NCBI GenBank assembly: GCA_023663025.1
Contig: JAMPIC010000025.1
Location: 1-28,910, forward strand
From: Prevotella sp.
GTDB taxonomy: Bacteria; Bacillota; Clostridia; Oscillospirales; Ruminococcaceae
DNA: 28,910 nt
Direction of reading: 5' to 3'
The translations under genes were made by a program, and so were the position numbers. The notes beneath the pieces were generated by a model. The model was given only the letters and a program-made list of their open reading frames with translations, had not been told where the DNA came from and ran no database searches. Shown here in pieces: positions 7,531-15,045 of the stretch; the stretch's first letter is position 1, and each line of letters opens with the position of its first letter.

Positions 7531-8344
7531 TTTTTTCCGTCTCCACAGTAATAATTCTGAAGCTTTCGCAGAAGAAGTTTATGTCGTCGTCTTCCAGGGA
7601 GCAAACGCGGTAGTTCATTCCCTCAAGCTCCTTTGAGCTGCTTCTGACTTTCATTATGTCGAAGCCCGTAAGCGGCGTTTTTACGTCCTTGCAGCCTATT
7701 TCAAAGCGCTTCACGTTCTCGAAGATAAGGTCGGCGGAAAAGACCGCGGGATCTTCGCAGTAGAATGTCATAAACAGACTGGGAACCATTTCGTGACGGC
7801 TGTTCATCGTCCCGTAATATTTGAAGTCCCCGAAAGCGTCAAAGTTGTACCAGTAAAAATCGGGGGAGATATCGGTTATCTGCTCGATACCGTACACGTC
7901 GCGGAAATTCTTCCGCAGACGGCAGTTGTCCTCGGGCAGCACCATTTTTTTCCACATACCCCGGTTGTGAAGCTCGAAGCCTTGACGGGAGTACCAAGGG
8001 ATAAGGCTGTCCTCGCAGAAAAGCTGCACGTCCAGCTTGTTGTTTCCCGACTGGCAGTAGTAGACAAGGCGGGTGACTATCTGCTCTCCGATGCCGCGCC
8101 TGCGGTAGTCGGGGCGGACGCATATTCCGCTCATGACCGCCGCCGTAAAACCGTCGGAGGCAACTCTCCCCAGACCCACCAGCGTGAGACCGTCATATGC
8201 GTACACCGAATAAAAGCTGTTCCGATTGGCTTTTTCGATGTCCTCGTCGGTGTAGCCGGTAAGCCCGTACCAGTTCAGCGCCTTGTACAGGCCGATAACG
8301 TCGCTGTCATAGCGCGTTTCGGAAAAATAATCTATTTCGTCCAT
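7523..8344 (-). CDS. GNAT-family N-acetyltransferase with an unassigned C-terminal domain
   Basis: The first 150 or so of 273 residues form a GNAT domain: the acetyl-CoA pyrophosphate-binding motif is visible as VRPDYRRRGIGEQI at about 76-89, followed by VQLFCEDSLIPWYSRQGFE. The remaining 120 residues (FDAFGDFKYYG... to the end) look beta-rich and acidic and I do not recognise them. The substrate is unknown. RimI, often found with tsaB and tsaE, is only about 150 residues and lacks such an extension, so I do not call this RimI. The overlap with tsaE suggests co-expression. The start lacks a strong ribosome binding site. Confidence 0.8.
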   Translation of the reverse strand: MDEIDYFSETRYDSDVIGLYKALNWYGLTGYTDEDIEKANRNSFYSVYAYDGLTLVGLGRVASDGFTAAVMSGICVRPDYRRRGIGEQIVTRLVYYCQSGNNKLDVQLFCEDSLIPWYSRQGFELHNRGMWKKMVLPEDNCRLRKNFRDVYGIEQITDISPDFYWYNFDAFGDFKYYGTMNSRHEMVPSLFMTFYCEDPAVFSADLIFENVKRFEIGCKDVKTPLTGFDIMKVRSSSKELEGMNYRVCSLEDDDINFFCESFRIITVETEKND

Positions 8345-8386
8345 AAGCGTTACCCTGCCGGCAGCGGCAGCTATCCTTTCATGAGA

Positions 8387-9280
8387 TTATTCGCTGACGA
8401 TCCTTGTGCCTAAATTGTCTATGTGCAGTTCGCGGACCTCCCATGCGGAAAGTCCCATTTTGTCCAGCGCGAACCTTAGCTTGCCCACGAAAAACTCGTT
8501 GTCCGCGTCCACTATTGACATAAGCGACGGTCCCGCGCCGCTCAGGTATGAGGCGTAAGCTCCCAGGCTGTAAGCGATGTCAAAAACCTCCCTGCCGTGG
8601 GGGATAAGCTCCATGCGGTACGGCTGATGAAGCCTGTCGTTGACGGCTGTGCGCAGGTTCCCGTATTTTCCCGTAAGCAGCGAAGCCGAGAACAGCGCGG
8701 CTCTTGACAGGTTGAAAACAGCGTCCCTGTGGGAAATTTCCTTTGGCAGACACTCTCTCGCCTTTTCGGTTTTCAGCTCGAAGTCGGGGACGGTCACCAC
8801 GAACTTCAGCGTTGTGTAGACCTCCTGCTTGACCCATTGAACCCGTTTCCCGTCGAACACGGCGGTGACTATGCCGCCCAAAAGCGCGGGAGCGGTGTTG
8901 TCGGGGTGTCCCTCGATCTGCGCGGAAAGGTCGACCAAATCGTCCACGCCCATAGGCTCTCCCATAAGCTTGTTTGCGCCCGTAAGTCCCGCGATAATGC
9001 AGGCGGAGGAGCTTCCCAGTCCGCGAGCCATGGGGATATTGTTGGTCTGACGTATTTTCAGTCCCGGAAGTTTCCGTCCGCATATGCCGTAAAGCGTGCG
9101 GGCGGCGTCGTAGACAAGGTTTGAAGCGTCGGTGGGGATATCCGTCCCGTCAAGGCTTTCGATGACCGTTTCGTCGGATTCCTCCATTTCCGCAAAGTTG
9201 TAGTAGTTAAGAGCGAGACCAAGCGCGTCGAAGCCCGCGCCCAGATTTGCGCTCGTGGCGGGTATTTGTATTTTTATCAT
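8387..9280 (-). CDS. thrB: Homoserine kinase
   Basis: This 297-residue GHMP kinase phosphorylates homoserine with ATP, the step before threonine synthase. The N-terminus IKIQIPATSANLGAGFDALGLAL and the GHMP motif PMARGLGSSSA at 83-93 are diagnostic, with a C-terminal AYASYLSGAGPS glycine-rich segment. The start at 9280 fits the family N-terminus and has AAAGGA about 12 bases upstream. A start at 9310 overlapping the hom stop codon as ATGA is possible and would add 10 residues. It directly follows hom. Confidence 0.94.
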   Translation of the reverse strand: MIKIQIPATSANLGAGFDALGLALNYYNFAEMEESDETVIESLDGTDIPTDASNLVYDAARTLYGICGRKLPGLKIRQTNNIPMARGLGSSSACIIAGLTGANKLMGEPMGVDDLVDLSAQIEGHPDNTAPALLGGIVTAVFDGKRVQWVKQEVYTTLKFVVTVPDFELKTEKARECLPKEISHRDAVFNLSRAALFSASLLTGKYGNLRTAVNDRLHQPYRMELIPHGREVFDIAYSLGAYASYLSGAGPSLMSIVDADNEFFVGKLRFALDKMGLSAWEVRELHIDNLGTRIVSE

Positions 9281-9306
9281 TTTACATATATTTCCTTTCG
9301 GACGGA

Positions 9307-10536
9307 TCATTCAAGCTCGAGGACGCGTACCGTTCCGAGAACTTCTCCGCCCAGTTCCGCAAGCTTGACGTCGAAACTGCGCTCTTTCATGGCGGGGGAG
9401 ATGAACGCAAGCTCGCCGTCCGGCTGACCGTCTCTCGAAAGGTACTCGACCGTACCGAACGTTTCGGAAATTTTCTCCGCGGGAACGCCCGTCACCCTGA
9501 CGTAGACCGAAACCAAATCATCCTTGTAGTCGGCGATAAATCCGCTGTCGGAGCTGTCCTCCCATGTTTGGGAAATGGATGGCTCGGTCGTTTTCGCCGC
9601 GTCGATGATATCCGCGACTATTGCGCTTGCCGTGGGCAGCTTGCCCGCGCCCCTGCCGTAGAACATAACCTCGTCCACCGCGTCGCCGTAGACCGTAATG
9701 CCGTTGAAAACGCCGGAAATATGGGAAAGCTGATTGTTATTGCACACGAACGCGGGACGTACCATTGGCAGTATTTTACCGTCCTCGGTGCGCTTGACCG
9801 AGCCGATGAGCTTTACCGTTCCGCCCCAGCTTTCGGCGTACATCACGTCCTCGAGGGTCAGCTTTGAAATGCCCTCGCAGTGTACCCAATCGGGGTAGAC
9901 GTGCTTGCCGAACGCAAGAGAAGCCAGTATGCATATCTTGCGGCAGGAGTCGTGTCCCTCAATGTCTGCGGTGGGATCCTGCTCCGCGTAGCCAAGCTTT
10001 TGTGCGAGAGCGAGAGCGTCCCCGAAAGCCATATTTTCGTTGATCATTTTGGTTATGATGAAGTTTGTCGTACCGTTTAAAATTCCCGCTATGGCGGTGA
10101 TATCGTTGGCCGCGAGGCACTGGTGCAGCGGTCTGATTATGGGGATAGCTCCTCCCGTCGAAGCCTCGAAAAGGAAGCTGCAGCCGTGTTCCGAGGCGAT
10201 TTTCAGAAGCTCCGCGCCCTTTTCTGCGACAAGTTCCTTGTTGGAGGTCACAACGCTTTTGCCCTTTTCCAGACAGGCTTTGACGTAGCCGTAGGAAAAT
10301 TTCAGTCCGCCGATGACTTCCGCAACAACAGTCACCTCGGGGTCGTTCACGATCAGGCCGAAATCCTTTGTAAATTTATCCGCGTAAGGACTGTCCGGAA
10401 AATCCCTGATATCCAGTATATACTTTATATCCAGATCCGTTCCCGCGCTTTTAAGTATCTTATCCTTATTTTTATAGAACAGCTCGACCGTACCCGAGCC
10501 TACCACACCGTATCCCAAAACAGCAATTTTTGACAT
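9307..10536 (-). CDS. hom: Homoserine dehydrogenase
   Basis: This 409-residue enzyme reduces aspartate semialdehyde to homoserine, the branch point to threonine and methionine. The nucleotide-binding loop GYGVVGSG is at 8-15, followed by the catalytic-domain segments FEASTGGAIPII, GILNGTTNFI and DIEGHDSCRKICILASLAFG. The last 65 or so residues (DLVSVYVRVTGVP...) look like the C-terminal ACT regulatory domain, the usual site of threonine feedback. AAGGAG precedes the ATG at good spacing. The gene follows the ACT-domain gene by 61 bp and precedes thrB, a common clostridial arrangement. Confidence 0.95.
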   Translation of the reverse strand: MSKIAVLGYGVVGSGTVELFYKNKDKILKSAGTDLDIKYILDIRDFPDSPYADKFTKDFGLIVNDPEVTVVAEVIGGLKFSYGYVKACLEKGKSVVTSNKELVAEKGAELLKIASEHGCSFLFEASTGGAIPIIRPLHQCLAANDITAIAGILNGTTNFIITKMINENMAFGDALALAQKLGYAEQDPTADIEGHDSCRKICILASLAFGKHVYPDWVHCEGISKLTLEDVMYAESWGGTVKLIGSVKRTEDGKILPMVRPAFVCNNNQLSHISGVFNGITVYGDAVDEVMFYGRGAGKLPTASAIVADIIDAAKTTEPSISQTWEDSSDSGFIADYKDDLVSVYVRVTGVPAEKISETFGTVEYLSRDGQPDGELAFISPAMKERSFDVKLAELGGEVLGTVRVLELE

Positions 10537-10597
10537 TTCAATAACTCCTTATTCTTTCGGACGTCAATCCGTCCGTTAATTTACGCGCTGTGTATGC

Positions 10598-11038
10598 CTA
10601 TTCCCCCGAGATAAACTTCACGTCTATAACGCCGTTTACCGCAGCCAGCGCGTTTTTCAGACTGTATGCGTCGGAAGCGTCCCCGAAAAGCTGCACCGTG
10701 ATATTTACCGCCGCCGCGCCGTCTATGGGCATATTCTGGTTCACGGTAATAATATTCGCGTCCTGCCTGTGAAATTCGGCAAGTATAGCCGAAAGCACGC
10801 CCGGTTCGTCCTTTAAAAGGGCGTAGTAGGAAATGATCTTCCGTGTCAGTTTTTCCTCGTAGGCGAAAACGCATTCCCTGTATTTGTAAAACGCGCTTCG
10901 GGAAATGCCTATCCTTTTGCAGGCGGACGCGGAGCTTTTCTCCTCGCCGCAGGCAAGAAGCCGTTTTACCTCCAGTACCTTGGGGAAAATTTCCGGCAGG
11001 ACGTCTGCGCTGATAACAATTAAAGACGAACCGCTCAT
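10598..11038 (-). CDS. ACT-domain protein, UPF0735/PheB family
   Basis: The 146-residue protein has an N-terminal helical, HTH-like part (VLPEIFPKVLEVKRLL, then ISRSAFYKY at about 46-54) and a C-terminal ACT domain from about residue 70 (LLKDEPGVLSAILAEFH, with NIITVNQ following). This is the layout of the UPF0735 family that includes B. subtilis PheB. ACT domains bind amino acids, so a role as a threonine or phenylalanine sensor is likely but unproven in the family. Being first in the operon before hom and thrB supports a link to the aspartate pathway. The start at 11038 gives the usual family length; an upstream alternative would overlap the promoter. Confidence 0.88.
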   Translation of the reverse strand: MSGSSLIVISADVLPEIFPKVLEVKRLLACGEEKSSASACKRIGISRSAFYKYRECVFAYEEKLTRKIISYYALLKDEPGVLSAILAEFHRQDANIITVNQNMPIDGAAAVNITVQLFGDASDAYSLKNALAAVNGVIDVKFISGE

Positions 11039-11098
11039 ACCGATCAACCTTTCCAAAACGTCCTTGTGCTGAAAACAAGTGTACTTACCGTAAAAACA

Positions 11099-11128
11099 AT
11101 AATAACATATTTTACAAGCTTTTGTCAA
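11099..11128 (-). promoter_or_regulatory. Sigma-A promoter for the ACT-hom-thrB operon
   Basis: A perfect TTGACA on the minus strand (complement of 11123-11128) is followed after 18 bases by TATTAT (complement of 11099-11104). The leader to the ACT gene is about 55 bases and holds one short hairpin (CTTGT with ACAAG). That is too short for a T-box or a classical threonine attenuator. Confidence 0.7.
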
Positions 11129-11226
11129 GAGAGATACTGTAAAAAGTATAAACGTTTACTTTCCGTCAACAATATTTTCAAGGCAAAGCAAGCCGTGCAA
11201 TTTTATAAAGAAAAGGAGAAACTGTT

Positions 11227-11460
11227 ATGCCGGAAAGAGGAATGAACCGTCCCGAGGTCACGCATAATCAGCCGAAAAGCGGGAAAATTTCCGCGGACCC
11301 GATAATTGCGGGAACGAGATCTCCCGCGCAGAAAGTATACCGCACCGAACCGTTTGTCAAGGAGAAGCCCATATCAAAGGCGTATCCCGTTATTGACAGC
11401 GACCTTGCGCGGGATAATCTGGAAAACGACCTGACCGCCGCGGATATTCAGGATATGTAA
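11227..11460 (+). CDS. Small hydrophilic protein of unknown function
   Basis: I do not recognise this 77-residue protein. It is very polar and proline-containing (PERGMNRPEVTHNQPKSG at the N-terminus), lacks Cys and Trp, has no membrane segment or signal peptide, and ends in an acidic stretch (DLARDNLENDLTAADIQDM). It is probably disordered in its first half. The evidence for a real gene is a strong AAAAGGAG 8 bases before the ATG, its own downstream terminator, and the absence of a competing reading frame. It runs divergently from the ACT-hom-thrB operon. A sporulation or stress-related small protein would fit a spore former, but that is a guess. Confidence 0.7.
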   Translation: MPERGMNRPEVTHNQPKSGKISADPIIAGTRSPAQKVYRTEPFVKEKPISKAYPVIDSDLARDNLENDLTAADIQDM

Positions 11461-11498
11461 CAAGGATATAAATTGTAATCCGGCGCGGAAAAAAGATT

Positions 11499-11529
11499 AA
11501 AACCTCCGAGGCTTTGCTGCGGAGGTTTT
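11499..11529. terminator. Bidirectional terminator between the small protein and tetR
   Basis: A perfect 10-bp stem (AAAACCTCCG with CGGAGGTTTT) has an 11-base loop. The stem ends in T4 on either strand and the minus-strand side continues as AATCTTTTTT. It lies between two convergent genes and can serve both. Confidence 0.85.
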
Positions 11530-11548
11530 ATTCCGTTTGTTCCGCACT

Positions 11549-12178
11549 TTAGCCGTCCAGAGGCGTATAGAGGAAGTCAAAACTCCCCTCTTCGGGTCTC
11601 AGACAGGTTTCAAGAACCTTTGCGTACAGCTTCAGCTTGCGGTAGGTGCTTTCGTTATCGGCGGGAAAAAACGACGTATCCAGCAGGAACGTAAGCATGG
11701 CGACGATCATTTCCGCGCTTTCCTTCGGAGATTCGGTCTGTATGGAGCCGTCCGCCTGTCCCTCGGCAAGTATGTCCGTAAGTATGGGAGACACGGTTTT
11801 TATGGCGGTCATCATCATCTTATGGTGCAGCAGAAGGTCGTCCTGAACATGGAGGGGTATTATTACATTGCGGCTGCTGTCCCGAAATTCCTTTGTGAGT
11901 ATGGAGCGGAACAGGGTCTCAAGCTTTTCCGTAACGGAGTTCTGCCTGCCCACGTTTTCAAAGTATTCCCGTATTGCAAGGGTGTAGCTTCTTTCGATAA
12001 CGGCGTCGATTATCTCGTCCTTGCTTTTAAAGTAGTAGTATATGCTGCCCTTTCCCATTCCCGCGTTTTTGGCGATCATGTCCACGGTGATGTCGCGGGC
12101 GGGATTTGACATTCCGCACATAAGCTCCTCGGCGGAATTGAGAATTATATCGGTTTTATTTTTCATTTCTGCGGACAT
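11549..12178 (-). CDS. TetR/AcrR-family transcriptional repressor
   Basis: This regulator of about 209 residues has the family HTH near residues 28-50 (ITVDMIAKNAGMGKGSIYYYFKSKDEI) and a divergent C-terminal ligand domain, as usual. It is transcribed away from the hydrolase/condensation/ACP/ligase operon, and two matching palindromes lie in the shared region, so it very probably represses that operon and is released by a small hydrophobic ligand. The ligand cannot be deduced. The start is uncertain: ATG codons at 12178 and 12166 and a GTG at 12217 are in frame, and the best Shine-Dalgarno (AAAGGAGG) lies 22 bases before 12178, farther than normal. Confidence 0.88.
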   Translation of the reverse strand: MSAEMKNKTDIILNSAEELMCGMSNPARDITVDMIAKNAGMGKGSIYYYFKSKDEIIDAVIERSYTLAIREYFENVGRQNSVTEKLETLFRSILTKEFRDSSRNVIIPLHVQDDLLLHHKMMMTAIKTVSPILTDILAEGQADGSIQTESPKESAEMIVAMLTFLLDTSFFPADNESTYRKLKLYAKVLETCLRPEEGSFDFLYTPLDG

Positions 12179-12267
12179 TTTCCCATAAGAGAAAATGCTT
12201 CCTCCTTTCCCGGACACGTCGGACAGGCTCGGAATACAAGCCTGTTTCCGCGTTTTTTTTCGTATGA

Positions 12268-12283
12268 ATGTAATTATTTACAT
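12268..12283. promoter_or_regulatory. Palindrome just downstream of the tetR promoter
   Basis: ATGTAA and TTACAT form perfect arms around TTAT. The site lies just past the -10 of the tetR promoter, where a bound repressor would block tetR transcription. Its sequence differs from the two GACCG palindromes, so it may bind another factor or may be chance in AT-rich DNA. Confidence 0.35.
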
Positions 12284-12284
12284 C

Positions 12285-12313
12285 ATTATAGCACAAAATA
12301 CCGGCAGTTTCAA
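12285..12313 (-). promoter_or_regulatory. Sigma-A promoter for tetR
   Basis: On the minus strand TTGAAA (complement of 12308-12313), 17 bases, then a perfect TATAAT (complement of 12285-12290) preceded by TGTGC. It is divergent from the operon promoter at 12338 and separated from it by about 25 bp. Confidence 0.78.
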
Positions 12314-12337
12314 TAGAAAATTTAGTCAAAAAGCAAG

Positions 12338-12353
12338 TTGACCGACGGTCGAA
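12338..12353. promoter_or_regulatory. Operator 1, palindrome overlapping the -35
   Basis: The 11-bp core GACCGACGGTC (12340-12350) is a perfect palindrome around a central A and overlaps the -35. Its type, GACYGnCRGTC, is shared with operator 2. It is the probable binding site of the divergent TetR protein. Confidence 0.75.
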
Positions 12354-12366
12354 AATATGTTATACT
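12338..12366 (+). promoter_or_regulatory. Sigma-A promoter for the hydrolase-condensation-ACP-ligase-SCP2 operon
   Basis: TTGACC at 12338-12343, exactly 17 bases, then TATACT at 12361-12366. The -35 hexamer lies inside the first palindromic operator and the expected transcription start is just before the second, the arrangement expected for repression by steric block. Confidence 0.82.
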
Positions 12367-12378
12367 AAACGAAAGAAA

Positions 12379-12395
12379 TTCGACCGACAGTCGAA
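12379..12395. promoter_or_regulatory. Operator 2, palindrome in the early transcribed region
   Basis: TTCGAC and GTCGAA are perfect 6-bp arms in a 17-bp site with core GACCGACAGTC, one base different from operator 1. The centres of the two sites are 42 bp apart, about four helical turns, so repressor dimers would sit on the same face of the DNA. A further half-site-like TCGAAA lies at 12411, just after the ribosome binding site. Confidence 0.75.
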
Positions 12396-12421
12396 AATTC
12401 ACAAAGGGAGTCGAAATTTAT

Positions 12422-13378
12422 ATGAAAAAAACGATCCTCGGAGCTGCCGCGCTGGGTACGGCGGCACTGGGAACAGCCTGCGCCGCCGGCGCGGTCACCT
12501 TGTTCAACAGAGTTATCCCCCGTCAGGACGTGCTTAGAGTCGACCTTAACGAAATGGCTGACATGGCTGCCTGGGAAGAGTACAGGAAAATAATCACGCC
12601 CCGCAAGGAATGGCTTCTCTCCCAAAATTTGGAGCATATTACCATAAAGTCCCGCGACGGTCTTACGCTCCACGCGGACTTTCTCCCCTCGGAATACCAA
12701 AGCAATAAGCTCGCAATATGCGGTCACGGCTACACGGGCTGCGGTCACAAGGACTGCGCCGCGATATCGGTTTTCTTCCACGAGATGGGTTACAACTGCC
12801 TCATCGTCGACCACAGAGCACACGGAAAAAGCGAGGGCGATTACGTCGGCTTCGGCATTCTCGACAGATTTGACATGAAAGCCTGGGTAAACTGTATGGA
12901 CCGCCGTTTTGCGGGCAATGCTGAAATTGTGCTGTACGGCGTTTCCATGGGAGCTACCATAGCCCTTATGACGGCGGGACTTTCCGACCTGTCCCCCTCG
13001 GTAAAGGCTGTGATCGCGGACTGCGCTTTTACGTCTCCCTATGACGTTTTCGCGCATATCCTCAAAAGGGATTACCACCTGCCGCCTTTCCCCATTATGA
13101 ACATCAACGACATGATGTGCCGCGCAAAGGCGGGATACGGTTTCAGCGACTGCTCCACCCTCGACGCCGTGAAAAGCACCGGTATCCCGATACTCTTTAT
13201 TCACGGCAGGGAGGACGATTTCGTCCCGCTTTGGATGACCGAACGGAACTTCGACGCCTGCCGCTCTCCGAAGGATATCCTTATCGTGGACAACGCCGCC
13301 CACGCCGCTTCATACTATGAAAGCAGGGAAGCTTACGAAGCAAAGGTCAGGAGCTTTCTCGAAAAATACGTCGGCTGA
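12422..13378 (+). CDS. Membrane-anchored alpha/beta hydrolase
   Basis: The 318-residue protein starts with a short basic tip and a hydrophobic Ala/Gly-rich segment (residues 4-28), likely a signal anchor; Cys20 is not in a good lipobox. The hydrolase fold shows the oxyanion segment GHGYTGCGHKD near 111, the nucleophile elbow GVSMG at 173-177 with Ser175, an acid in HGREDD (Asp265 or 266) and His294 in NAAHAA, so the triad is complete. The family includes peptidases, esterases and acyl-thioesterases. In this operon a role in releasing or trimming an acyl product at the membrane is plausible but inferred. The start at 12422 follows AAAGGGAG; it is the first gene after the TetR-controlled promoter. 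Confidence 0.85.
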   Translation: MKKTILGAAALGTAALGTACAAGAVTLFNRVIPRQDVLRVDLNEMADMAAWEEYRKIITPRKEWLLSQNLEHITIKSRDGLTLHADFLPSEYQSNKLAICGHGYTGCGHKDCAAISVFFHEMGYNCLIVDHRAHGKSEGDYVGFGILDRFDMKAWVNCMDRRFAGNAEIVLYGVSMGATIALMTAGLSDLSPSVKAVIADCAFTSPYDVFAHILKRDYHLPPFPIMNINDMMCRAKAGYGFSDCSTLDAVKSTGIPILFIHGREDDFVPLWMTERNFDACRSPKDILIVDNAAHAASYYESREAYEAKVRSFLEKYVG

Positions 13379-13395
13379 ACCGACAGGAGGTTACT

Positions 13396-14802
13396 ATGAA
13401 AGAATTCAACATCAACGGCGCAGTCATGAAATGCTACCCGCTCTGCGCCGCCCAGCGGCTCCACAATTACACCCTCAAATTCTGCCCCGATCAGGTGCTG
13501 TGCATAGGAACGGGTCTTTATGTAAAGCAGGATGTGGATTTCGGACTGCTGAAAAAGGCGGTTTACAAGGGCTATGAAATGTTTGAGACAATGCGCCTGC
13601 GTTTCGTTAAGGACGAGGACGATACGGTCTATCAGTATATCTGCCCCTTTGAGGAGCGCGGCGTGCCTTTCAGGGACTTCTCCGATTGGAAAGAGGAGGA
13701 CGCTCACGACGAAATGCGCAGATGGACGGCGATACCCTTTGAAAGGTTCAATTCGCCCATGAACCAAGTTGTATTGGTAAAGCTTCCCGACGGCTACAGC
13801 GGAATTTATCTTAAGGTTGACCACATGACCATGGATTCAAGCTCCATAGTCGGCTTCAACAAGGCTGTGCTGGAAATATACTGCGCCATGAGGTACGGTA
13901 CGGAAATGCCCTCCCCACTGCAGCCCTACATCAGGCAGCTCGAAAAAGACCTTGCCTACGAAGCTGACTCTCCCGCAAGAAAAAAGGACGAGGAGTACTG
14001 GACGAACGTCATTGCCGAAAGCGAGCCTATGTACACCGACTTCGCGGGACAGGGCAGGCTTCTCACCCAAAGGCGTGAGAACGGCGATCCCGACCAGCGG
14101 TGCGCGATGATAATATCCAGAAGTCCCGTTGCGTCCATTTCGGTTTACCCGCTTGAAAAGGATTCCTCAATGCGGCTCATGAAATTCTGCGAGCTTTACA
14201 GCGTGCCCATGGCAAGCCTGCTTCTTATGGGACTGCGCACAGTCCTCTCCAAGTTCAACGACAACGAAAAGGACGTTTCCGTCAAGACCTGCGTTGCCCG
14301 CCGCGGCACTATCTCGGAAAAATATTCGGGCGGAACCCGCGTTCACTTCTTCCCCATGAGGACGGTCATGGAACCCGAAATGACTTTCCTCGACGGCGTG
14401 AAGATGATACAGGCGGAGCAGAACAGGATATTCCGCCATGCCAATTTCGATCCCATCGAGGTCAACGTAAGGCGGGCTAAGCACTGGAAAAACATTCCCG
14501 GCACAAGCTACGAAAGCATCGCGCTGACCTATCAGCCGCTTACCGTAAACAGGAACACCAAGGAGATGCCGGACGTCCCCTACAAGAGTATGTGGTACAC
14601 CAACGGCGTTGCGGGACAGCCGCTGTACCTTACGGTTATGCACCGTCCCGAGGACAACGGTCTGAACTTCAGTTTCGAGTACAGGGTGGACGCTGTGACG
14701 GAGTACGAAATGCAGTATTTTTACTACTACCTCTGCCGCGTGCTTTTCAGGGGCATTGAGGACGAGACCCGCACAATCGGCGAAATTCTTGATATGATAT
14801 AG
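13396..14802 (+). CDS. Stand-alone condensation-superfamily acyltransferase
   Basis: This 468-residue protein resembles a free-standing NRPS condensation domain or related acyltransferase. The active-site motif reads DHMTMDS at 142-148: the catalytic His143 and Asp147 of HHxxxDG are kept, while the first His and the Gly are replaced by Asp and Ser. A C-terminal half (PVASISVYPLEKDSSMRLMKFC... to LNFSFEYRVDAVTEYEMQYF) matches the second lobe of the two-lobed fold. It should transfer an acyl group from a carrier thioester to an amine or alcohol acceptor. AGGAGG lies 7 bases before the ATG and the next gene encodes a carrier protein 11 bp on. Acceptor and product are unknown. WS/DGAT-like or alcohol acyltransferase activity is the main alternative. 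Confidence 0.82.
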   Translation: MKEFNINGAVMKCYPLCAAQRLHNYTLKFCPDQVLCIGTGLYVKQDVDFGLLKKAVYKGYEMFETMRLRFVKDEDDTVYQYICPFEERGVPFRDFSDWKEEDAHDEMRRWTAIPFERFNSPMNQVVLVKLPDGYSGIYLKVDHMTMDSSSIVGFNKAVLEIYCAMRYGTEMPSPLQPYIRQLEKDLAYEADSPARKKDEEYWTNVIAESEPMYTDFAGQGRLLTQRRENGDPDQRCAMIISRSPVASISVYPLEKDSSMRLMKFCELYSVPMASLLLMGLRTVLSKFNDNEKDVSVKTCVARRGTISEKYSGGTRVHFFPMRTVMEPEMTFLDGVKMIQAEQNRIFRHANFDPIEVNVRRAKHWKNIPGTSYESIALTYQPLTVNRNTKEMPDVPYKSMWYTNGVAGQPLYLTVMHRPEDNGLNFSFEYRVDAVTEYEMQYFYYYLCRVLFRGIEDETRTIGEILDMI

Positions 14803-14813
14803 GAGGAAAAATC

Positions 14814-15044
14814 ATGTTTGAAAAAATAAAGGAACTTATCTGCAATTACGTTGAGGTAAACGGGGAGGACATTACCGAGGATTCCCGCTTTATCGAGGAT
14901 CTGGGGTTCAATTCCTACGACTTCATAAGCATGCTCGGAGACCTTGAAGAGGAGTTTGGCGTTACTGTCGACGAAAACGAGATCATAAACGTACACACTG
15001 TGGGAGAAGCGGTAAAGTATCTCACCGACCTTAAGGAGAACTGA
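14814..15044 (+). CDS. Acyl/peptidyl carrier protein
   Basis: This 76-residue acidic four-helix carrier protein has Ser34 in the motif EDLGFNSYDFISML, the expected 4'-phosphopantetheine site. The usual DSL triplet is NSY here, so the residues around the serine are unusual, while the length and the DxxFxxDLG-like lead-in are normal. It would hold the acyl or aminoacyl thioester between the ligase and the condensation protein. GGAGG precedes the ATG, and the gene is 11 bp after the condensation gene and 1 bp before the ligase gene. It is unlikely to be the general fatty-acid AcpP, which normally sits in a fab/plsX cluster and has an intact DSL. Confidence 0.9.
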   Translation: MFEKIKELICNYVEVNGEDITEDSRFIEDLGFNSYDFISMLGDLEEEFGVTVDENEIINVHTVGEAVKYLTDLKEN

Positions 15045-15045
15045 T

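Noticed and set aside
7523..8344. RimI as identity of the GNAT gene next to tsaE and tsaB
   Set aside because: RimI is about 150 residues; this protein has 273, with an unrelated C-terminal part.
11039..11098. T-box or threonine attenuator before the ACT-hom-thrB operon
   Set aside because: The leader is only about 55 bases, with no threonine codon run and no terminator/antiterminator pair.
12478..12486. Lipoprotein signal in the alpha/beta hydrolase (Cys20)
   Set aside because: The residue three before the cysteine is Gly rather than Leu, Val or Ile, so the segment is better read as an uncleaved membrane anchor.
14814..15044. General fatty-acid acyl carrier protein AcpP
   Set aside because: No fab, plsX or rnc genes are adjacent, the serine motif is NSY rather than DSL, and the gene is embedded in a ligase/condensation operon.
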